DNA of 64,000 nucleotides from JACVRN01 sp036389255 (GCA_036389255.1 DASVQI010000041.1:372001-436000); one strand, 5' to 3'; shown: positions 41,177 through 50,309, counted from the stretch's first letter. Program-made: numbers and translations. The notes: generated from the sequence alone by a model not told the origin.

Positions 41177-42697
41177 TCATACATCCTTAAGCTCGCCGGC
41201 GACCTCGAACCACGGCACGCCGCTTCTGAGGCGCTGCGCGGAGCGCTCGCGGCCTATGATTTCGAAGACCTCGAACATGGAGGGGCCGACCGCCTGACCC
41301 GTCAGCATCGTGCGCGAGCCGTTAATCAGAAGACCCGCCTTCACATTTGCTTCATCCGAGAAGGCGCGCAGGGCCTGCTCGCTGGTTTCGGCAGTCCATG
41401 GCTCGACCGTCTCCAGCCGGTCTGCCAGTTGCGGCAGCAACTCTTTAAGTTTAGGGTCTTTGAGCAGATTCTTCTTGATAGCCGCAGGCTCGAAATCGAA
41501 ATCGTCGGAGAAGTACGCGCGCGCCTGCGTCGAAAAATCCTTGAGCGTAAAGAAGCGCTGGCGTATCAACTCGACCGCGCGCTCAAACCACGCTCGCTCC
41601 TCCATGTCGTACTCTTCGCGCCAGAGCTTTTCCGAGCGCAGCTCGTCCTTGACTAGCGGGATAAGCTCTGCGAGCGGCATCGTCCTGATGTACTCCGCGT
41701 TCATCCACAGCGCCTTGTCGTCAGTCCAATGGCGCGGGTCTGTCTCGTTGAAGTTGAAGACGGCGTTCGAGCGATGTATGCCTTCAAGTGAAAAGCTCAT
41801 CACAAGCTCGTCCAAAGTCATCAATTCCTTCTCGGCCTCTTCCGGCGACCAGCCCAGTAGCGCCAGAAAGTTTCGGAACGCAGCCGCCACGAACCCTCTG
41901 TCGCGATAGGTCGTCAGCGACACTACCTCGCCGTGCTTTCGCTTGGAGAGCTTACCCTTGTTCGGCGCTAAGATAAGCGGCAGGTGAGCAAAGCGCGGAG
42001 GCGTCTTTTCAAGCGCCTCGTATATGAGAATCTGCTTGTGCGTATTGGTCAGGTGATCCTGCCCGCGTATGACATCCGTCACATTCATGTCCATGTCGTC
42101 AATGACGACGGCAAGGTTATAGAGAGGATGCCCGTCAGACCTGAGCAGCACGAGGTCTTCTATCTCCGCGTAATCGCGCGACTGCTCGCCGTAAACTACG
42201 TCGGCGAAGAAGGTCTTTCCCACCTCCGGGACTTTCAGTCGAATGGCGAAAGGCTCGCCGGAATTTGCCCGGCTGTCCGACTCTTCTTTAGATAACTCGC
42301 GGTAAGGATTGTTGCGATGGTTGACGCCCTCTGCGGCCTGAGCGCGCGCTCGCTCGGCTATGCCCTCTTTGATACCGGCGTCCGCGCGCTCGACCTTCGG
42401 CGTGAAATCACGATAAGCGCGCCCCTCTTCCACCAGACGGCGCGCGGCCCTTCGGTGGTTTTCGGCATTGTTCGACTGAAAGACAATCTCTTCGTCGTAG
42501 TTGAGCCCCAGCCACTCCAAGCCCTCTATGATGGAGCGCGTAGAAGCCTCCGTTGAGCGCTGGAGGTCTGTGTCCTCTATACGCAGCAGGAATGTCCCGC
42601 CAGTGTTGCGCGCGTAGAGCCAGTTGAAGAGCGCCGTGCGAGCGGAGCCTATGTGTAGATAACCTGTGGGGCTGGGTGCAAAGCGAACTCGAATCAT
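41177..42697 (-). CDS. gltX: Glutamyl-tRNA synthetase
   Basis: A 506-residue class I synthetase that charges tRNA-Glu. The HIGH motif appears as PSPTGYLHIGSARTALFNWL and the KMSKS motif as KLSKRKHGE. RGQDHLTNTHKQILIYEAL is also typical. The C-terminal anticodon-binding helical domain is complete. Length fits a discriminating or non-discriminating GluRS, and the sequence alone does not settle which. A tRNA-Ser gene lies upstream on the same strand. Confidence 0.97.
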   Translation of the reverse strand: MIRVRFAPSPTGYLHIGSARTALFNWLYARNTGGTFLLRIEDTDLQRSTEASTRSIIEGLEWLGLNYDEEIVFQSNNAENHRRAARRLVEEGRAYRDFTPKVERADAGIKEGIAERARAQAAEGVNHRNNPYRELSKEESDSRANSGEPFAIRLKVPEVGKTFFADVVYGEQSRDYAEIEDLVLLRSDGHPLYNLAVVIDDMDMNVTDVIRGQDHLTNTHKQILIYEALEKTPPRFAHLPLILAPNKGKLSKRKHGEVVSLTTYRDRGFVAAAFRNFLALLGWSPEEAEKELMTLDELVMSFSLEGIHRSNAVFNFNETDPRHWTDDKALWMNAEYIRTMPLAELIPLVKDELRSEKLWREEYDMEERAWFERAVELIRQRFFTLKDFSTQARAYFSDDFDFEPAAIKKNLLKDPKLKELLPQLADRLETVEPWTAETSEQALRAFSDEANVKAGLLINGSRTMLTGQAVGPSMFEVFEIIGRERSAQRLRSGVPWFEVAGELKDV

Positions 42698-42753
42698 AAA
42701 GTAGCGATGAGTAACAGGAGATAAGCGGCTGGCTGTTTCGCCGCCCTAAAATA

Positions 42754-42824
42754 GCGACGAGTGACAAAGAGCGAGTCCGCAACAAGTTTTAAGAACTTGT
42801 CACTCGACACTTGTCACTCGTCGC
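42754..42824. repeat. Inverted repeat between tRNA-Ser and gltX
   Basis: Arms GCGACGAGTGACAA (42754-42767) and TTGTCACTCGTCGC (42811-42824) are exact. A further TTGTCACTCG copy and a degraded TAGCGATGAGTAACA lie nearby. It may terminate the tRNA transcript. Confidence 0.75.
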
Positions 42825-42835
42825 TGCAATCTTTA

Positions 42836-42926
42836 TGGCGGAGATGACAGGATTCGAACCTGTGAAGGGCTTTTGACCCTTAACGGTTTAGCAAACCGCC
42901 GCCTTCAGCCACTCGGCCACATCTCC
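42836..42926 (-). tRNA. tRNA-Ser (anticodon GCU)
   Basis: A class II tRNA with long variable arm. The acceptor stem is GGAGATG/CATCTCC, the discriminator is G, and CCA is encoded (complement of 42836-42838). The anticodon stem-loop is GCGGT-TTGCTAA-ACCGT with anticodon GCT, and the T-arm is ACAGG-TTCGAAT-CCTGT. Length is 91 with CCA. Confidence 0.97.
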
Positions 42927-42957
42927 GCGAATACTGCCCTATTATGGGCGAGCAATT

Positions 42958-42985
42958 ATTCTAACCCCTTAGATGATATTGTCAA
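42958..42985 (-). promoter_or_regulatory. Predicted promoter of tRNA-Ser
   Basis: Minus strand TTGACA (42985-42980), 16-base spacer, TAGAAT (42963-42958). The tRNA 5' end is 32 bases downstream of the -10 element. Confidence 0.85.
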
Positions 42986-43110
42986 GGCTCTGCCACCCGT
43001 TTCAGAAAGGCAAAGACACAAACCAATTTTGGCCCGCATCGGTGCTAGAATATGGCAGCACGCACCCCTCGTTTCTCGGATTCATCTCTTTCGGATTGGA
43101 GAATCCTCAC

Positions 43111-46068
43111 GTGAGTCAAACTAAAAGCAATAAGACCAAAAACGTGATGGTCAGCAGCACCGCGCGCGACCTGCCGGAGCATCGCAAAGAAGTTGAAGAT
43201 GCTTGTCTGCGGCAAGGCATGTTCCCAAAGATGATGGAACATCTACCCGCGAGCGATGCCGAAGCAATCTCCGCATCGCTCAAAATGGTAGACGAGGCGG
43301 ACATTTATGTGGGTATCTTCGCTCATCGCTATGGGTACGTGCCGAAGGAGAACAATCCTCGCCGGATTTCCGTCACGGAGATGGAATACGACCGCGCCGT
43401 AGAACGTAAAATCCCGCGCCTGATTTTCGTAATGGACAAGACCCATCCGATCACGATTGAAGACGTGGAGCAAGGCGAAAGTGCGCTGAAGCTCAAGTCA
43501 TTCAAAGAGCGCATGCAGACGGAGAATATCGTCAACTTCTTTAGCTCGCCTGCCGACCTTCGCGCCCACGTCATAAACAGCCTGTCAAAGCTACGCAAGC
43601 CTGACCTCACAACGTTCCATTACGTCAGCGACATCCCGCAGCCTCCCGAAGCCTTCATCGCGCATCCCTACACGCTGCTGCAAACTCACCGTCTGGTTGG
43701 GCGTCAAGCCGAGCTAAGCCTTCTCACCGACTGGGTGGCCAAACCCGATGCGGAAGTCTACAAAGCGCGCATCCTCAACGTCGTCGCCATAGGCGGCCTA
43801 GGCAAGAGCGCGCTCACATGGACGTGGTTCAAAGACATAGCACAGCAGGAGATGAACCCGCTCGCGGGCCGCATGTGGTGGAGTTTCTACGAATCCGATG
43901 CCACCTTTGAGAACTTCGTAACCCGTGCGCTGGCGTATGTGTCGGGTCGCCCCTTGAGTGACGTACAACAGATTCCCGCGCCCGAGCGTGAGACACAACT
44001 GCTCGCCGCGCTCGACCGCGAGCCGCACCTGATTGTGCTGGACGGCTTGGAAAGAATCCTGATTGCCTACGCCCGCATGGATGCCGCACGACTTGAAGAC
44101 AGTCAGGTGGGCGGTCAAAAAAATCTACGCAAGACCGCAGACCCCCGCGCCGGTCAGTTCTTAAAGAAGCTCGCGCAGATAACAAATTCGCGCATCCTTG
44201 TTAGCACGCGCCTTTATCCCGCAGAACTTGAAACAGAAGGCGGGGATTCAATACCCGGTAGCTTCAAGCTCGAACTCGCAGGGCTGACTGACGAAGACGC
44301 TGTCGAACTCTGGCGTGCTTTTAAAGTTTCCGGCGCGCGCGACCTCCTGCTGCCGGTCTTCGCCACCTTTGGCAAACATCCTTTGCTCATCCAAGCGCTG
44401 GCAGGAGAAGTGAAACGCTACCGACGCGCCCCCGGCAACTTTGAAGAATGGCGCAAAGCCAATCCGCGATTCGACCCAACCAAGTTCCCACACTTACAGG
44501 ACGCGATGAGCCATGTACTAGAATTCGCTCTGCGCGGGCTGGACGGTAAAGCGCAACAAGTGTTGCGCACCGTCGCCGCATTCAGAATGCCGGCCCGCTA
44601 CGACACGCTTGCCGCATTGTTGATAGGTGAAGGAAAGCCCTCCGTAGACGAGCGTGAGCTTGATGAAGTGCTGACCGAGTTGGAAGACCGAGGGCTGGTC
44701 GGCTGGGACAAACGAGCGAACCGCTACGACCTGCACCCGCTCGTGCGCGGCGTCGTGTGGAGCGGCTTGGGCGACGACGCACGGTGCGGCGTCTATACGA
44801 GCCTGCACGCGCATTTGGAGGCAGTGCCGAAGATTAACGATTGGCGAAAGGTCACTAGCCTCGAAGACCTCACGCCCGCCATTGAACTGTACAACACGCT
44901 GATAGGGCTGGGGCGTTATGATGATGCCTGTGATCTTTTTTACGAGCAATTGAGTGACGCCATGCACTTTCGTCTGAGTGCCGGCCGGCAACGTGTCGAA
45001 CTTTTGGAGTTACTCTTTCCTGACGGGCTAGAGCAGTTGCCGCGTTTGAAGGGACAAAATGATCAAGGCTACATACTCCATACGCTGGCGCTAGGGTATC
45101 AATTCATCGGACAGCCGAGACGCGCAACTGTGCTGCACCTCCTCGGTAATACAATTTATTCGGAGCTGAAGGATAACAGCAATCTTAGCGTTGGTTTGCG
45201 CAATCTGTCATACACATTGCGGCTGTCAGGGGCATTGTGCGAGTCGGAGGTTGCCGCGCGGCGCGCGCTTGTCATCATACGCGAGCAGGAAGAGCGTTTT
45301 GGGGAAGCGGTCAGTCTGCGTTGGCTTGGCTTCACACTAGCAACGCGTGGGCTGGCGAATGAATCCGGCTCTGCCCTATATCGGGCATTGCGACTATTTA
45401 TGGCGCAGTCTCATACTCAAGGTGAGGGCTCAGTCAATTCTGATCTCGCTCGTAGCGCGCTTTGGCGCGGCGAGTTTGCGGATGCCCTATTGTTCGCCAA
45501 TCGTGCGTGGGAATTGGCTCATATTCAGAGCCTTGAGGGTGATTTCATCATTGCGGCGCTGGTGCAAGGCGAGGCAGCATTTGGCTTGAACGAGCTCGTC
45601 ACTGCTGATGAACGGCTGCACCATGCGCTCATCCGCGCTCGTATGGTTAGCTTGGTTGATGACGAACTCCCTGCGCTTGTTGCGTTGGCGGAGTTGAGGC
45701 GGCGACAGGGAGATGCGAAGGCGGCGCGGGAGTTGTTGGGGGATGGCTGGGAGATGGCGGAGAGGGGGCCATATCCGTTGTTTCATGCGGATGCTTTGAA
45801 TGTGCTGGCTGAGGTGGAGCGGGATGCGGGCAATCATGCGAAGGCTGTGGAGGCGGCGAGGAGGGCTTACGAGTTGGCTTGGTGCGATGGGCCGCCTTTT
45901 GCTTATCACTGGGGGCTGGAGAAGGCGCGGGAGATTCTGAAGGAGTTGGGGGCAGATGAGCCCGTGTTGCCGCCGTTTGATGAGACGAAGTTTGAGCCTA
46001 TGCCGGAGGTGGAGATTGACCCGCCGGATGAGTTCGGCGCGGGCGTGGAAGAGGCCGGGAATGATTGA
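43111..46068 (+). CDS. DUF4062-STAND NTPase with C-terminal TPR-like repeats
   Basis: The GTG at 43111 is preferred because GGAG lies nine bases upstream and the DUF4062 domain follows at once, giving 985 residues. Domain order: DUF4062 (VMVSSTARDLPEHRKEVEDA, IYVGIFAHRYGYVP; residues about 12-110), a STAND/NB-ARC-type NTPase with Walker A GGLGKSAL near residue 228 and Walker B LIVLDGLERIL near 306, a winged-helix region, and helical TPR-like repeats to the end. This sensor-switch-effector layout is shared with antiphage STAND proteins and signalling ATPases. It is a single gene beside tRNA-Ser. A defence role is inference. Confidence 0.85.
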   Translation: MSQTKSNKTKNVMVSSTARDLPEHRKEVEDACLRQGMFPKMMEHLPASDAEAISASLKMVDEADIYVGIFAHRYGYVPKENNPRRISVTEMEYDRAVERKIPRLIFVMDKTHPITIEDVEQGESALKLKSFKERMQTENIVNFFSSPADLRAHVINSLSKLRKPDLTTFHYVSDIPQPPEAFIAHPYTLLQTHRLVGRQAELSLLTDWVAKPDAEVYKARILNVVAIGGLGKSALTWTWFKDIAQQEMNPLAGRMWWSFYESDATFENFVTRALAYVSGRPLSDVQQIPAPERETQLLAALDREPHLIVLDGLERILIAYARMDAARLEDSQVGGQKNLRKTADPRAGQFLKKLAQITNSRILVSTRLYPAELETEGGDSIPGSFKLELAGLTDEDAVELWRAFKVSGARDLLLPVFATFGKHPLLIQALAGEVKRYRRAPGNFEEWRKANPRFDPTKFPHLQDAMSHVLEFALRGLDGKAQQVLRTVAAFRMPARYDTLAALLIGEGKPSVDERELDEVLTELEDRGLVGWDKRANRYDLHPLVRGVVWSGLGDDARCGVYTSLHAHLEAVPKINDWRKVTSLEDLTPAIELYNTLIGLGRYDDACDLFYEQLSDAMHFRLSAGRQRVELLELLFPDGLEQLPRLKGQNDQGYILHTLALGYQFIGQPRRATVLHLLGNTIYSELKDNSNLSVGLRNLSYTLRLSGALCESEVAARRALVIIREQEERFGEAVSLRWLGFTLATRGLANESGSALYRALRLFMAQSHTQGEGSVNSDLARSALWRGEFADALLFANRAWELAHIQSLEGDFIIAALVQGEAAFGLNELVTADERLHHALIRARMVSLVDDELPALVALAELRRRQGDAKAARELLGDGWEMAERGPYPLFHADALNVLAEVERDAGNHAKAVEAARRAYELAWCDGPPFAYHWGLEKAREILKELGADEPVLPPFDETKFEPMPEVEIDPPDEFGAGVEEAGND

Positions 46069-46134
46069 AAGCTGCAAGTCTGTTTCCTTAATATCTTCGT
46101 GCAGTAATCTCACCTGTAGTTGTTGACCGATAGT

Positions 46135-46168
46135 GTCAGATTGAGTTTGAGGGGAAGTTCAATCTGAC
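46135..46168 (+). terminator. Hairpin after the STAND gene
   Basis: Arms GTCAGATTGA and TCAATCTGAC enclose 14 bases, 67 bases after the stop. There is no strong T-run. The space from here to 46353 has no supported gene. Confidence 0.6.
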
Positions 46169-46353
46169 TGACCTCATGCCGACGGTCAAGCGTAGTTCAG
46201 AGGCTTATAGCCGAAAATCCCAAGAAAAACCGAAGTTTTAATGAATAAGAGGCGAGCGGCACGGGGCTTGTAGATAGCGGAGCGCACGCATTGGCTTTAG
46301 AAGCCACGCGCTATTTGTCTCTTTTGCCCGGATGGTTGTTGAAAGGAATCCTG

Positions 46354-48315
46354 ATGAGAAACCTCAAGCCTTATCATTCAATCTCGAAGCTGGCCGCGCT
46401 CATGTTGGTCGCTGCGCTCCTTTGCGGCTCTCTGATGAATGTCGCGGCGACGGCCGGCTCCAAAGGCAAAAAGGATGAAGAGGCTGCGCGCAGCCGTCAT
46501 AACAAAGTCTCTTCCGACCTCAACGAGAAGCGACAAAGCGGCAAGCGCGGCTCCGAGAAGGCGAGCGTCATCATACAGCTTGACGGCAAGCCTACGGGCC
46601 GACTGAACGCGCTGCTCAACCGGAACGGCATTCACGTCAACGGACAGTTCGATAGCCTGAACATGCTGGCCGCAGAACTCCCGGTAGATGCTATAGAAGA
46701 GCTAGCCTCGCTCGCAGAAGTCTCTTACGTCTCAAGCGATAGGGAAGTCGTTTCCCTCGGCAGCCATATCTCTTCAACGACCGGGGCCGATGCCGTTCGC
46801 GCGCAGACGACGGGCACGGGCGCTACCTACTCGCTGGACGGCAAGGGCGTCGGCATAGCTTTCCTTGATTCAGGCATCTACAGCGCTCACAGGTCTTTCA
46901 CCGGGCGCATAGTTCACAGCAAAGATTACACGGGCGAGAATCGCACGGACGACCCTTACGGCCACGGCACGCACGTCGCGGGCATCGCTGCCGGAAGCGA
47001 GAGCGTACAGAAAGGAAAGTATGTCGGCATCGCTCCGGGCGCGACCATCTATAACCTGCGAGTGCTGAACTCTCGCGGCACCGGAAATGTTTCATCTGTT
47101 CTGGCGGCGCTCAACGACATACTGGCGAACGGCTCGCACTACAACGTGCGAGTCGTCAACATGAGCCTTGGTATGCCCGCCGTTGATTCTTACAGGGATG
47201 ACCCGATTTGCAGGGCGGTGCGCCGCCTTGTTGACGCGGGCATCGTGGTAGTAGCTGCCGCAGGCAACGAAGGTAAAGACGTGAAGGGCCAGAAGTCTTA
47301 CGGCCTGATACATGCGCCCGGTAACGAGCCTTCGGCTATCACCGTCGGCGCAAGCAATAGCTTTGGCACGTTCAACCGCAGCGACGACGGCGTTACCACC
47401 TACAGCTCGCGCGGGCCTACTAGAAGCTTCTGGACGGACGAGACGGGCCTGAGGCATTACGACCATCTCATCAAGCCTGATTTGGTAGCGCCGGGTAACA
47501 GGATTGTCTCCGCGCAGTCCTTCTCAAACTACCTTGTTTCGAGAGATCCGTCGCTGGACGCGAGCGGCAGTAAAAAGCCGGATGAGAGGATGATGCGCTT
47601 GAACGGCACGTCTATGGCGACGCCTGTGGTGGCGGGCGCGGCGGCCCTTCTCTTGCAGGCCAACCCGCGATTGACACCGAACATGATTAAAGCCATTCTC
47701 ATGTACACGGCTCAGCCCCTAGCAGGCTACAACATGCTTGAGCAGGGAGCGGGACAACTCAACATAGAAGGCGCTGTGAGACTTGCAAAGTCAATCAGAA
47801 CAGACCTGACGGGCGCAACGGTCGGAAGCCCCCTGCTTTCCACCGGCGAGCCGCCGCAGCCCGAGACTTCGCTTTCCAACCAGACGGCTTACGGCCCTGA
47901 GCGCACCGGTTTCCCCTGGGCGCAGGGCATCATAATTGACAAGACTTACGCGACCGGCACGGCGCTCGTCACCCGGTATCAGGGAATCTATGGCTCCGGA
48001 GTTCTGTTCAGCGATGGCGTGCTAATCAGCGACGGAGTCCTCATTAGCGACGGCGTCCTCATCAGCGACGGCGTGCTGATTGGCGACCACATACTGACCA
48101 GCAACGGCATCACCATGAGCGAGGGCGTGCGCTTCCTAAGCTCAGGCGTGCTGATTAGCGATGGAGTCCTCATTAGCGACGGCGTGCTCTTTGGCGATGG
48201 AGTGCTGTTTAGCGACGGCGTGCTCTTTGCCGACAAAGGTGTGGCGGGTGATTACACGCTGCGCGCCCAGTCCCTACTGCTTCGCGGCGACAAAACGCTG
48301 AACGTAGAAGAGTAA
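46354..48315 (+). CDS. Subtilisin-like serine protease (S8) with C-terminal GVLISD repeats
   Basis: The ATG at 46354 follows AAAGGA and gives a signal peptide (LAALMLVAALLCGSLMNVAA) and 653 residues. An inhibitor-I9-like propeptide (VIIQLDGKPTGRLNALLNR) precedes the catalytic domain with Asp172 (AFLDSG), His204 (GHGTHVAG), the oxyanion Asn (AAAGNEG) and Ser420 (NGTSMATP). Residues about 548-630 are 13 units of a six-residue repeat, mostly GVLISD or GVLFSD, likely a solenoid. The last 15 residues return to ordinary sequence. The protein is probably secreted. Confidence 0.94.
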   Translation: MRNLKPYHSISKLAALMLVAALLCGSLMNVAATAGSKGKKDEEAARSRHNKVSSDLNEKRQSGKRGSEKASVIIQLDGKPTGRLNALLNRNGIHVNGQFDSLNMLAAELPVDAIEELASLAEVSYVSSDREVVSLGSHISSTTGADAVRAQTTGTGATYSLDGKGVGIAFLDSGIYSAHRSFTGRIVHSKDYTGENRTDDPYGHGTHVAGIAAGSESVQKGKYVGIAPGATIYNLRVLNSRGTGNVSSVLAALNDILANGSHYNVRVVNMSLGMPAVDSYRDDPICRAVRRLVDAGIVVVAAAGNEGKDVKGQKSYGLIHAPGNEPSAITVGASNSFGTFNRSDDGVTTYSSRGPTRSFWTDETGLRHYDHLIKPDLVAPGNRIVSAQSFSNYLVSRDPSLDASGSKKPDERMMRLNGTSMATPVVAGAAALLLQANPRLTPNMIKAILMYTAQPLAGYNMLEQGAGQLNIEGAVRLAKSIRTDLTGATVGSPLLSTGEPPQPETSLSNQTAYGPERTGFPWAQGIIIDKTYATGTALVTRYQGIYGSGVLFSDGVLISDGVLISDGVLISDGVLIGDHILTSNGITMSEGVRFLSSGVLISDGVLISDGVLFGDGVLFSDGVLFADKGVAGDYTLRAQSLLLRGDKTLNVEE

Positions 48316-48391
48316 GCCGGATTAAAGAGAATGAGGTGCGCCGCCTGACCTCGCCTTCTTTTATTGCGTCATCTGGTATTAGAATTCCTGT

Positions 48392-49234
48392 GTGACGAAA
48401 TTCAAGCCGACGCGAAGAGATTTCCTGCGCGGGGCCGCAGCCGCGCCGCTTCTGGCAATTTCCGCGACCTCTCTTTACGCGAGCCTCATAGAGCCGCACA
48501 ACTACCGCATAACGGAGACTGACATCTTCGTGCCGGAGCTGCCCGCCGCCTTCGAAGGCTTTCGCATAGCTCAGATTACAGACGTTCATCATAGCCGCCT
48601 CGTCTCAATCGCTGAAGTTCATCGCGTAGTCGAAGCGGCCATGAGCACGAAGCCCGACCTGATAGCCTTGACGGGCGACTACACTACCTCTTACCGCCGC
48701 TACATAGAGCCCTGCGCGGAGGCCCTCGGCACACTGTCTGCGCCTGAAGGCGTCTGGGCTGTGCTAGGCAATCATGACCACTACACAGACTCGCTTCTGA
48801 CTGTGCGCGCACTGGAGCGCCACCACATAGGCGTGCTTGAGAATAAGAATACTTTAATCACTCGCGGCGGCGACACGCTTCAGCTTGTGGGGATTGGCGA
48901 TTGGACTTGGGCGCGCGCGGACTGGGCCAGAGCGCTGCACGGCATTGATAAGAGAAGACCGAGTGTGATGCTCTCGCACCAGCCGGTGGTGCTGGACTTG
49001 CCGGAAACGGACGGCGTCTCGCTCATCCTGAGCGGTCACACGCACGGAGGGCAGGTGAGCCTCCCCTTCATAGGCACGCCTATACGCTACGGCAGAGACT
49101 TCAAGTACGTGCAGGGGCTTTACGAGAAGAACGGAACACAGCTCTACGTCTCCGCAGGTACAGGCGTCATAGGTCTTCCGGTTCGCCTCGGCGTCCGCCC
49201 CGAAATCTCCATCCTGAAACTCAGAAGAAATTGA
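48392..49234 (+). CDS. Tat-exported metallophosphoesterase
   Basis: A 280-residue calcineurin-like phosphoesterase with GTG start. A Tat signal (TRRDFLRGAAAAPLLAIS) is followed by all metal motifs: ITDVHH, LTGDYTT, LGNHDHY, and the final SGHTHGGQ. This order matches the YkuE/YaeI group, which includes UDP-diacylglucosamine or lipid-linked pyrophosphatases, but substrate is uncertain. Export by Tat suggests that the metal centre is loaded in the cytoplasm. It follows the subtilase after 76 bases. Confidence 0.92.
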   Translation: MTKFKPTRRDFLRGAAAAPLLAISATSLYASLIEPHNYRITETDIFVPELPAAFEGFRIAQITDVHHSRLVSIAEVHRVVEAAMSTKPDLIALTGDYTTSYRRYIEPCAEALGTLSAPEGVWAVLGNHDHYTDSLLTVRALERHHIGVLENKNTLITRGGDTLQLVGIGDWTWARADWARALHGIDKRRPSVMLSHQPVVLDLPETDGVSLILSGHTHGGQVSLPFIGTPIRYGRDFKYVQGLYEKNGTQLYVSAGTGVIGLPVRLGVRPEISILKLRRN

Positions 49235-49240
49235 TTCATT

Positions 49241-49645
49241 TCATGCCTGCTGCATGATGCTGGCGGGGCGCGGCGCGCCTTTTAGCTGGACGGGCACCTG
49301 CGGCGCGCAGCAGAGCTTGATGAGACGGGCGCGGTCGCGCTGCATCTCCGCGTCCTGCGCCAGCCACTCTCGCACCTCTCTGAAGATTCGCGCGGCGTGC
49401 TCGTCCGGCGGCTCCGCCACGCGGTAGTGCATCCACTTGCCTTCACGACGCGCCGCGACCACCCCTGCCCGCCTCAGGTAAGCCAGATGACGCGAAATCT
49501 TCGGCTGGTTTATCTTCAGGCCCTCCGTCAGAAAGCAGACGCAAATCTCGTCTGTCCCCATCAGGTTCAAAAGCCTCAGCCGCGTGCGGTCTGCCAGCGC
49601 CCGAAACAACAACTCTATGTCGAATGCCTTGTCCTTTCCGCTCAT
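49241..49645 (-). CDS. arsR: ArsR-family metalloregulator
   Basis: A winged-helix repressor of about 134 residues from the ATG at 49645. The DNA-binding helix region is QPKISRHLAYLRRAGVV. Two cysteines in the segment ICVCFL correspond to the As(III) site of many ArsR proteins (ELCVCDL), and a second Cys pair lies near the C-terminus (KLCCAP). It is divergent from an ArsI/CadI-type gene and an inverted-repeat operator lies between them. An in-frame start at 49672 would place the N-terminus inside the operator. Confidence 0.9.
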   Translation of the reverse strand: MSGKDKAFDIELLFRALADRTRLRLLNLMGTDEICVCFLTEGLKINQPKISRHLAYLRRAGVVAARREGKWMHYRVAEPPDEHAARIFREVREWLAQDAEMQRDRARLIKLCCAPQVPVQLKGAPRPASIMQQA

Positions 49646-49668
49646 GGAAAATATTTTAGCACGACAGG

Positions 49669-49733
49669 ACATATTTGTCTTGACAGATATGTTCGGCGGG
49701 GCGTATGCTGCAACGTATTCGCCAAAGCGAATA
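49669..49733 (+). promoter_or_regulatory. Promoter and inverted-repeat operators of the arsR-arsI intergenic region
   Basis: For arsI: TTGACA (49680-49685), an 18-base spacer and TATGCT (49704-49709). ACATATTTGTC-TT-GACAGATATGT (49669-49692) is an inverted repeat with one mismatch and overlaps the -35. A second exact repeat, TATTCGC-CAAA-GCGAATA, spans 49716-49733 at the expected start site. ArsR binding to one or both is inferred. Confidence 0.75.
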
Positions 49734-49764
49734 TGAAGTCTGATTGACGAAGGAGCTGAAAAAG

Positions 49765-50220
49765 ATGGAAAAAGAGGAAGCGAATGGTGTCAACGTGCTC
49801 AAGGCTCACTTGGCTTTGAACGTCAGAAACGTGACGGAGAGCATAGAGTTTTACAGGAAAATGCTGGGGATAGAGCCGAGCAAGGTGCGTACGGGCTACG
49901 CGAAATTTAATGTGGAGAACCCGCCGCTCAACCTGACCTTGAATCAGGTGGCGTTCAAGGAGCGCGGCGCTCTCTCGCACATGGGGCTGCAAGTGGCCTC
50001 CACGGAAGACGTGCTGGCGGTGCGCGAAAGGTGGCAGCAGTCTGGGCTCGTGACGCGCGACGAGATGCAGACCAACTGCTGCTATGCCGTGCAGGACAAG
50101 ACTTGGGTACACGACCCGGACGGCAACGAGTGGGAAGTCTTCGTCGTGCTGGAAGACAATCTGGCCGAAACCGGCGCGTGCTGCACCTCTACGGTTTCGC
50201 CCGTTGCCATCTCGCGCTAA
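49765..50220 (+). CDS. arsI: ArsI/CadI-family metalloenzyme (glyoxalase fold)
   Basis: A protein of about 151 residues of the vicinal oxygen chelate fold. It has ALNVRNVTESIEFYRKMLG at the start, a vicinal Cys pair in TNCCYAVQDKTWV, and DPDGNEWEVFVVLED near the end. The Cys pair and metal residues are hallmarks of ArsI, the C-As lyase that demethylates organoarsenicals, and of cadmium-induced CadI. The divergent arsR supports a metalloid role. AAGGAG nine bases before the ATG at 49765 fixes the start. Confidence 0.88.
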   Translation: MEKEEANGVNVLKAHLALNVRNVTESIEFYRKMLGIEPSKVRTGYAKFNVENPPLNLTLNQVAFKERGALSHMGLQVASTEDVLAVRERWQQSGLVTRDEMQTNCCYAVQDKTWVHDPDGNEWEVFVVLEDNLAETGACCTSTVSPVAISR

Positions 50221-50278
50221 GGGCGCACGTGAGAATGAGCGTGCCGGAGCGTGCTTTGATTCTCTCTGAGGGAAATTT

Positions 50279-50309
50279 AGCCGGGAGCCTACGGTAACGG
50301 CTCCCGGCT
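50279..50309 (+). terminator. Hairpin terminator after arsI
   Basis: Arms AGCCGGGAGCC and GGCTCCCGGCT with a 9-base loop. The stretch from here to dxs (about 205 bases) holds no supported gene. Confidence 0.8.

Noticed and set aside
42836..43110. Integration (att) site at tRNA-Ser for the STAND gene
   Set aside because: The STAND gene lies on the 5' side of the tRNA, no duplicated tRNA 3' end was seen downstream, and no integrase is present.
47988..48236. Minus-strand ORF of 82 codons rich in Ser-Thr-Pro repeats opposite the subtilase tail
   Set aside because: It is the mirror of the 18-base repeats encoding GVLISD units and shares none of the features of a gene.
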